A DNA stretch of 64,000 nucleotides from Micromonospora chokoriensis. Its GTDB lineage: Bacteria > Actinomycetota > Actinomycetes > Mycobacteriales > Micromonosporaceae. Made by a program: the position numbers and the translations under genes. A model generated the notes under the pieces. The model did no database searches. It saw only the letters and a list, made by a program, of their open reading frames with translations, and was not told the origin of the DNA. The stretch spans positions 186,001-250,000 of the forward strand of contig NZ_JOAN01000005.1 in NCBI RefSeq assembly GCF_000718555.1, written 5' to 3'. Numbering within the stretch: position 1 is the stretch's first letter; each line of letters opens with the position of its first letter. Shown in pieces: positions 60,190 to 64,000 of this stretch.

Positions 60190-62021
60190 ACACCCGTGCC
60201 GTCGAGCCGCGCGGCACTGCCGGCGGCCCACTAACCCCGTTCTTGGTGCTCGGGCTGGTGTGGGCGGTGTTCGCCCTGATGTGGTTGTCCTGGCTGGCCG
60301 GACGAATCGCCGCTGCCGTGACCGGGCGGCCCGCCACTGGTTCCGGCTTCGGATCGACCTACCTCGAACATCTGCTGCGTACTGAATGGCCGGCGTTGTG
60401 GCCCGGGGTGTCCCCCACCGTCGTCGGTCTGGTCTACGCGGTGCTGCTGCTGGTGCTGGTCGGCCTGGTCACCCTGGCGGCGGTGTGGTGGCAGGGGCGC
60501 AAGCCCGACGCCGAGAATCCGCTGCCGGCGCTGGCCGGCCCGGCCGAGGTGCGGGCGATGACGCTATCCGCGGTGGCCGCCAAGGCTCGGCGCCTGCGGC
60601 GCGGCCTGGCGGATGCGGCGGTGAAGGAAATCTCGGCCGAGTCCGCTGGGATCGTGCTCGGTGAGCATCGGCGGCGGCGCGGTTCAGGCCCTCGGCTCTA
60701 CTCCTCCTGGGAGGACGTGATCCTCGCGGTGATGGCTCCCCGCGCCGGCAAGACAACCGCGCTGGCCGTGCAATCCGTCCTTGGCGCGCCGGGGGCGGCC
60801 CTTGCCACCAGCAACAAGCCCGATCTGTGGGCGACGACGGCAGCCGTTCGCTCCGAGCGTGGCAGCGTGTGGGTGTTCGACCCGCAGTCCATCGCCCACG
60901 TGCCGCAAGGCTGGTGGTGGAACCCGCTGGCTGCCGTGGAGGACGTCGAGGACGCCCACCGGCTGGCCAACCACTTCGTCCAACAGGTCCGAAACTCGCA
61001 GGGCAGCGACGACTTCTGGATCCAGGGCGCATTGGACCTGCTCACGTCACTGATCCTGGCTGCCGCGCTGGAGGGCCGCACGCTGACGTCGGTGCAGGCA
61101 TGGCTGTCGGACTCCACCTCGCGGGAGCCTGCCACGATCCTCAAGAGCCACGGGTTTGGTGCCTCCGCACGGGCAATGTCCGGCCGGCAGGCCGGCGCAC
61201 CAGAGACCCGCGAAGGGCTCTACGAGACTGCCCGGACGGCCGCGGCGTGCCTTGCCAATCCGACCATCATGGCCTGGGTCACCCCACCGGACCGACCACT
61301 GCCGGCACTGGACGTCGAGGCGTTCGTCGAGAGCTCCGACACGCTGTACCTGCTGTCGAAAGACGGGGCGGGAGCGGCCGCACCGCTCGTTGCCGGCCTC
61401 ACCGACCAGGTGCTGCGCGCTGCGGTGACGCTCGCCGAGGCCCAAGGCGGCCGGCTTGATCTGCCGCTGGCCGCCTGCCTGGACGAGGCCGCGAACATCT
61501 GCAAAATCGCGGACCTGCCGGAGCTTTACAGCCACTTTGGCAGCCGGGGCATCATCCCGCTGACCATCCTGCAGTCGTACCGGCAAGGGACCAGGGTGTG
61601 GGGTGAGCGGGGCATGGACGCACTGTGGTCAGCCGCCACGGTGAAGCTGGTCGGAGCCGGCATCGACGACGCCCGGTTCGCCGAGGACCTGTCCCGGCTC
61701 GTTGGCGAGCATGACGTCACCGTTGCCTCCCACACCCGTGACGCGAAGGGCCACACCTCGTACCAGACATCGGTGCGGCGGCAGCGCATCCTTGATCCGG
61801 CGCGAATCCGGGCATTGCCAAAGGGCTCTGCGCTGCTGTTCGCGACCGGCGTCAAGGTGGCGATGCTCAACCTGCTGCCCTGGTACGACGAGCCGAGCGC
61901 CGAGCGGCTGACCGCTGCCGTCGCCGCCTCCACCGCCGAAATGGCCCGCCACGCGCAGCGCACCCGCGCTGCTCGCCGGGACCGGATGGCGCAACGCCCC
62001 TGGCGAGGACGGGCCGGCTGA
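60186..62021 (+). CDS. VirD4-like coupling ATPase (TraG/TraD family)
   Basis: Protein of 611 aa. Two N-terminal membrane segments (~18-42 and ~75-100) lead to the ATPase: Walker A APRAGKTTAL near 183-192, Walker B AACLDEAANICKI near 428-440. ASNKPDLW and VFDPQSIAHVPQGWWWNPL are coupling-protein motifs. ATG 60186 overlaps the VirB4-like stop. Coupling proteins hand DNA or protein substrates to a type IV channel; no relaxase is present in the window, so the substrate is unknown. Confidence 0.9.
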   Translation: MNTRAVEPRGTAGGPLTPFLVLGLVWAVFALMWLSWLAGRIAAAVTGRPATGSGFGSTYLEHLLRTEWPALWPGVSPTVVGLVYAVLLLVLVGLVTLAAVWWQGRKPDAENPLPALAGPAEVRAMTLSAVAAKARRLRRGLADAAVKEISAESAGIVLGEHRRRRGSGPRLYSSWEDVILAVMAPRAGKTTALAVQSVLGAPGAALATSNKPDLWATTAAVRSERGSVWVFDPQSIAHVPQGWWWNPLAAVEDVEDAHRLANHFVQQVRNSQGSDDFWIQGALDLLTSLILAAALEGRTLTSVQAWLSDSTSREPATILKSHGFGASARAMSGRQAGAPETREGLYETARTAAACLANPTIMAWVTPPDRPLPALDVEAFVESSDTLYLLSKDGAGAAAPLVAGLTDQVLRAAVTLAEAQGGRLDLPLAACLDEAANICKIADLPELYSHFGSRGIIPLTILQSYRQGTRVWGERGMDALWSAATVKLVGAGIDDARFAEDLSRLVGEHDVTVASHTRDAKGHTSYQTSVRRQRILDPARIRALPKGSALLFATGVKVAMLNLLPWYDEPSAERLTAAVAASTAEMARHAQRTRAARRDRMAQRPWRGRAG

Positions 62022-62048
62022 AGCTAGCTTGGATATCGGAGGTAGGCC

Positions 62049-63185
62049 ATGGGCGCACCTCGGCTCAACCAACCGACATCCCCGGTACGCGGCACCGGGC
62101 TCGAACCCGCGCGGCTGCTGGCGGCCGTCGAAGCTGCGGTGAACTACTACCGTGCCCAGCTCAAAGACGCCGACGGCCCTCGTGCCTATCTCGCCGAACG
62201 CGGACTCGGTGTTGTTGTTCAGCGGGAGTGGCCGTGGCGGGTCGGGTACGCCCCACCCGGCTGGAGTTCGCTGACGCGCCACCTGCTTGCAGGTGGCTTT
62301 GCGGCGGAGGAGTTGGTCGGCGCAGGCTTGTCGACCCGCACCCGAGGGGAGCCGGACCGACTCATCGATGTGTTCCGGGACCGGATCGTATTCCCGGTGC
62401 GCGACCCGGTCGGGCATGGTGTGGCGTTCCTCGGACGCGCCAGCCCTGGTGCCGGGGATGGTGTACCGAAATACATCAACAGCCCCGAGACAGCGATCTA
62501 CAACAAGGGGCGATTGTTGTTCGGTGTTGCGGAGCAGCAGGATCGACTCAACGACCGGTGGATGCCGGTCCTGGTCGAAGGGCCGGCTGACGTCCTCGCG
62601 GTGTGGCTGTCCTACTCCCGGTCGCGCCGGTCAGGAGCGGTGGCTCTCGCGCCGTGCGGCACCATGCTGACCCACGACCAGGCCGCGATCCTGCGGAAGC
62701 TGCCTGGCGCCGCACGGGGCATCGTGGCGGCATTCGACGCGGACCCGGCCGGCCGCGGCGCAGTGGACCGGGCCTGGCAGCTGCTCCGGCAGCAACGCCT
62801 GCCCGGTCCGCTGCTGGCGGCTGAGTTCAACGCCGGCGCTGACCCCGCCGACCTGCTGCGCCGGCCGAACGGCCAGGCTCAGCTGCGGGCCGCCCTGCAA
62901 CGGCGAGCGCGGCCCATGCTCGACACGGTGGTCGACCACCGCCTCGCCCGGCTCATCGAGCGGCATCCCCGGCTGTTGGAGGACATCGACGGCAGGTGCG
63001 CAGCGGTACGCGTCTTGGCGCCGCTGCTGTTTGAGTCTGCAGGTCCGGATGAAGCGATCCGGGTAGCCCAACGGATCGCCGCGCAAACCGGGGCCGGGGT
63101 CGACACCGTCGTGATCGCCGCGCTTGCACAATTGGATTCGCGCTATCCACCTCGGACTGCGTATATACCGGCTTCTAACCGATGA
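62049..63185 (+). CDS. DnaG-like primase core without zinc finger
   Basis: Protein of 378 aa with GGAGG upstream of ATG 62049. It carries the primase N-terminal core (YLAERGLGVVVQREWPWRVG, DRIVFPVRDPVGHGVAFLGR, YINSPETAIYNKGRLLFG) and the TOPRIM domain (VLVEGPADVLAVW near 180, AFDADPAGRGAVDRA near 230). The CHC2 zinc finger of DnaG is absent. Such short primases occur in actinomycete conjugative or integrated elements. Last gene of the rightward operon. Confidence 0.8.
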   Translation: MGAPRLNQPTSPVRGTGLEPARLLAAVEAAVNYYRAQLKDADGPRAYLAERGLGVVVQREWPWRVGYAPPGWSSLTRHLLAGGFAAEELVGAGLSTRTRGEPDRLIDVFRDRIVFPVRDPVGHGVAFLGRASPGAGDGVPKYINSPETAIYNKGRLLFGVAEQQDRLNDRWMPVLVEGPADVLAVWLSYSRSRRSGAVALAPCGTMLTHDQAAILRKLPGAARGIVAAFDADPAGRGAVDRAWQLLRQQRLPGPLLAAEFNAGADPADLLRRPNGQAQLRAALQRRARPMLDTVVDHRLARLIERHPRLLEDIDGRCAAVRVLAPLLFESAGPDEAIRVAQRIAAQTGAGVDTVVIAALAQLDSRYPPRTAYIPASNR

Positions 63186-63212
63186 GAGGTTCTTGAACTG
63201 GGTATGCCTTGG

Positions 63213-63231
63213 CTGCCGGCGAAGGCGGCAG
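63213..63231. terminator. Possible bidirectional terminator
   Basis: CTGCCG (63213-63218) and CGGCAG (63226-63231) form a 6-bp stem with a 7-base loop between the convergent primase gene and the leftward gene at 63239. No U-tract on either side, so it is weak evidence. Confidence 0.3.
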
Positions 63232-63238
63232 GGCGCTC

Positions 63239-64000
63239 TTACGGCATAAACCAGAAATGTTGCTCGAAAGGAATTCCATTAGGTGCTATGCCGGCAACCC
63301 GAATGCGGGGGCCATCCGTGGTCCACGTAGGAGGACTGTACCGGTATCCGATGTCGACGCTTTCATCGAAATCCAGTTCTTCGATATTTGGGACGGTTAC
63401 GACGGCGTAGCTGGCCCGCGAATCGACGGCATAGTCATCATCGTCGGTTATCGCCTCGATACTAAGCTCTCGTATGGGGGCGGAATTCCGGTGGGCGCTT
63501 ACCAAGAATCTTCCCCTGTGCTCCTGCAGGGACACGATATCGAGCTTAGTGGTTGGCATGCTGAAGCGACTTCGAATCGAAGATTCGATAGAATCTATTG
63601 TTGGCTCCACCTCGGCCTCAATTGCGCTACTAATCACATCAATAATGGCGCGGTTGTCAAACTGCCGTTGTTCATGAAGGTCTGCAATTAGTTGGGCGCC
63701 ACGCTGCGAAAACACCGGCGTCGTCACGATAAGGCTGTAGGAGCCAAGTTCGAAGAGAAGCTTGGCTGCTTGCGAGGAATCAGCTGCCAGCTCGAAATAT
63801 GGAGTTCCACCAGAGGTAACGAAGTCCAGGTCTCGACGCAGCACGATGTTATCGGCAGCGCCGTTATCGGCAGCGCCTGTGAGCAAACAAGTAAGGGTTG
63901 TGGGTGCCTCACCACCTCCTTCGATACTCACCGCAGTTAGCGCCGGATCCAAGAGGGGGCCGTATCGCAGCCGAAGTCCTGCAAGTACGTCAGCTGGGCC
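63239..64000 (-). CDS. Unrecognised protein, 5' end beyond the window
   Basis: The frame is open from the right edge to the stop at 63239, so at least 254 aa are visible and the start lies outside. The sequence is acidic and AT-richer than the secretion operon. It reads as alternating strands and helices (IRELSIEAITDDDDYAVDSR, SLIVTTPVFSQRGAQLIADL). No domain recognised. Base use suggests an accessory gene next to the conserved locus. Confidence 0.6.
   Translation of the reverse strand, partial: GPADVLAGLRLRYGPLLDPALTAVSIEGGGEAPTTLTCLLTGAADNGAADNIVLRRDLDFVTSGGTPYFELAADSSQAAKLLFELGSYSLIVTTPVFSQRGAQLIADLHEQRQFDNRAIIDVISSAIEAEVEPTIDSIESSIRSRFSMPTTKLDIVSLQEHRGRFLVSAHRNSAPIRELSIEAITDDDDYAVDSRASYAVVTVPNIEELDFDESVDIGYRYSPPTWTTDGPRIRVAGIAPNGIPFEQHFWFMP

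Noticed and set aside
1..64000. CRISPR arrays, rRNA, tRNA genes and intact insertion sequences
   Set aside because: None seen on reading both strands; no regular spaced repeats of CRISPR type and no transposase-like product.

Overview
The window is GC-rich, with strong G/C third-position bias, many GTG starts and long runs of genes joined by ATGA, GTGA or TGATG overlaps. This fits a filamentous actinomycete. XRE/DUF5753 and DUF397 regulators, FxLD lanthipeptide methyltransferases, a type VII secretion side cluster, a Tad pilus locus and an SCO6880/VirB4/VirD4 module together suggest a Micromonosporaceae-like genome; that placement is an inference. No rRNA, tRNA, CRISPR array or intact insertion sequence was seen.

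Left part (1-17.1 kb): two loci marked by FxLD-system (PCMT-like) methyltransferases. The first reads leftward out of the window and ends in the start of a possible FxLD lanthipeptide precursor. The second (11.5-17.1 kb, rightward) joins three small unknown proteins, a GOLPH3-like protein, an APC permease, two tandem paralogous GNAT acetyltransferases and a second methyltransferase. An XRE/DUF5753 regulator and its DUF397 partner lie divergently beside it. A 72-bp element with four GTCGG iterons sits upstream of both loci, 60/72 identical and facing each operon. The second operon also has a leader with three overlapping, mutually exclusive perfect hairpins. Between the two loci lie a Septu-like ATPase/HNH pair, a large PD-(D/E)XK protein, and a RibD-like deaminase coupled to a TPR-type regulator.

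Middle (17.8-34 kb): accessory genes, several visibly AT-richer. They are a Fic-fold protein with Ala at the catalytic His and a degraded nuclease-like N-terminus, a pentapeptide-repeat membrane protein, a leftward type VII secretion accessory operon (mycosin, WXG/PPE-like proteins, YbaB-like proteins, but no EccB/C/D/E), an unrecognised two-gene unit, a DUF2185-like protein, a NADAR protein and several orphans. Two of the AT-rich genes appear to have leaderless mRNAs.

Right part (34-63.2 kb): a long Tad-pilus operon on the minus strand (lipoprotein, secreted protein, CpaB/SAF, CpaE-like ParA, TadA, TadB, TadC, Flp-like pilin, two TadE, TadG-like, a LysM-BTAD protein with a frameshift, two unknowns). 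Facing away from it is an XRE/ImmA/MAB_1171c trio. A restriction-endonuclease/STAND NTPase gene and a gene remnant follow. Next comes a type IV secretion-like operon (VirB2-, VirB8- and VirB6-like membrane proteins, SCO6880, VirB4-like, VirD4-like) with a divergent NlpC/P60 lytic enzyme and lipoprotein, ending in a DnaG-like primase without a zinc finger. No relaxase and no prepilin peptidase is present. The last gene is cut by the right edge.
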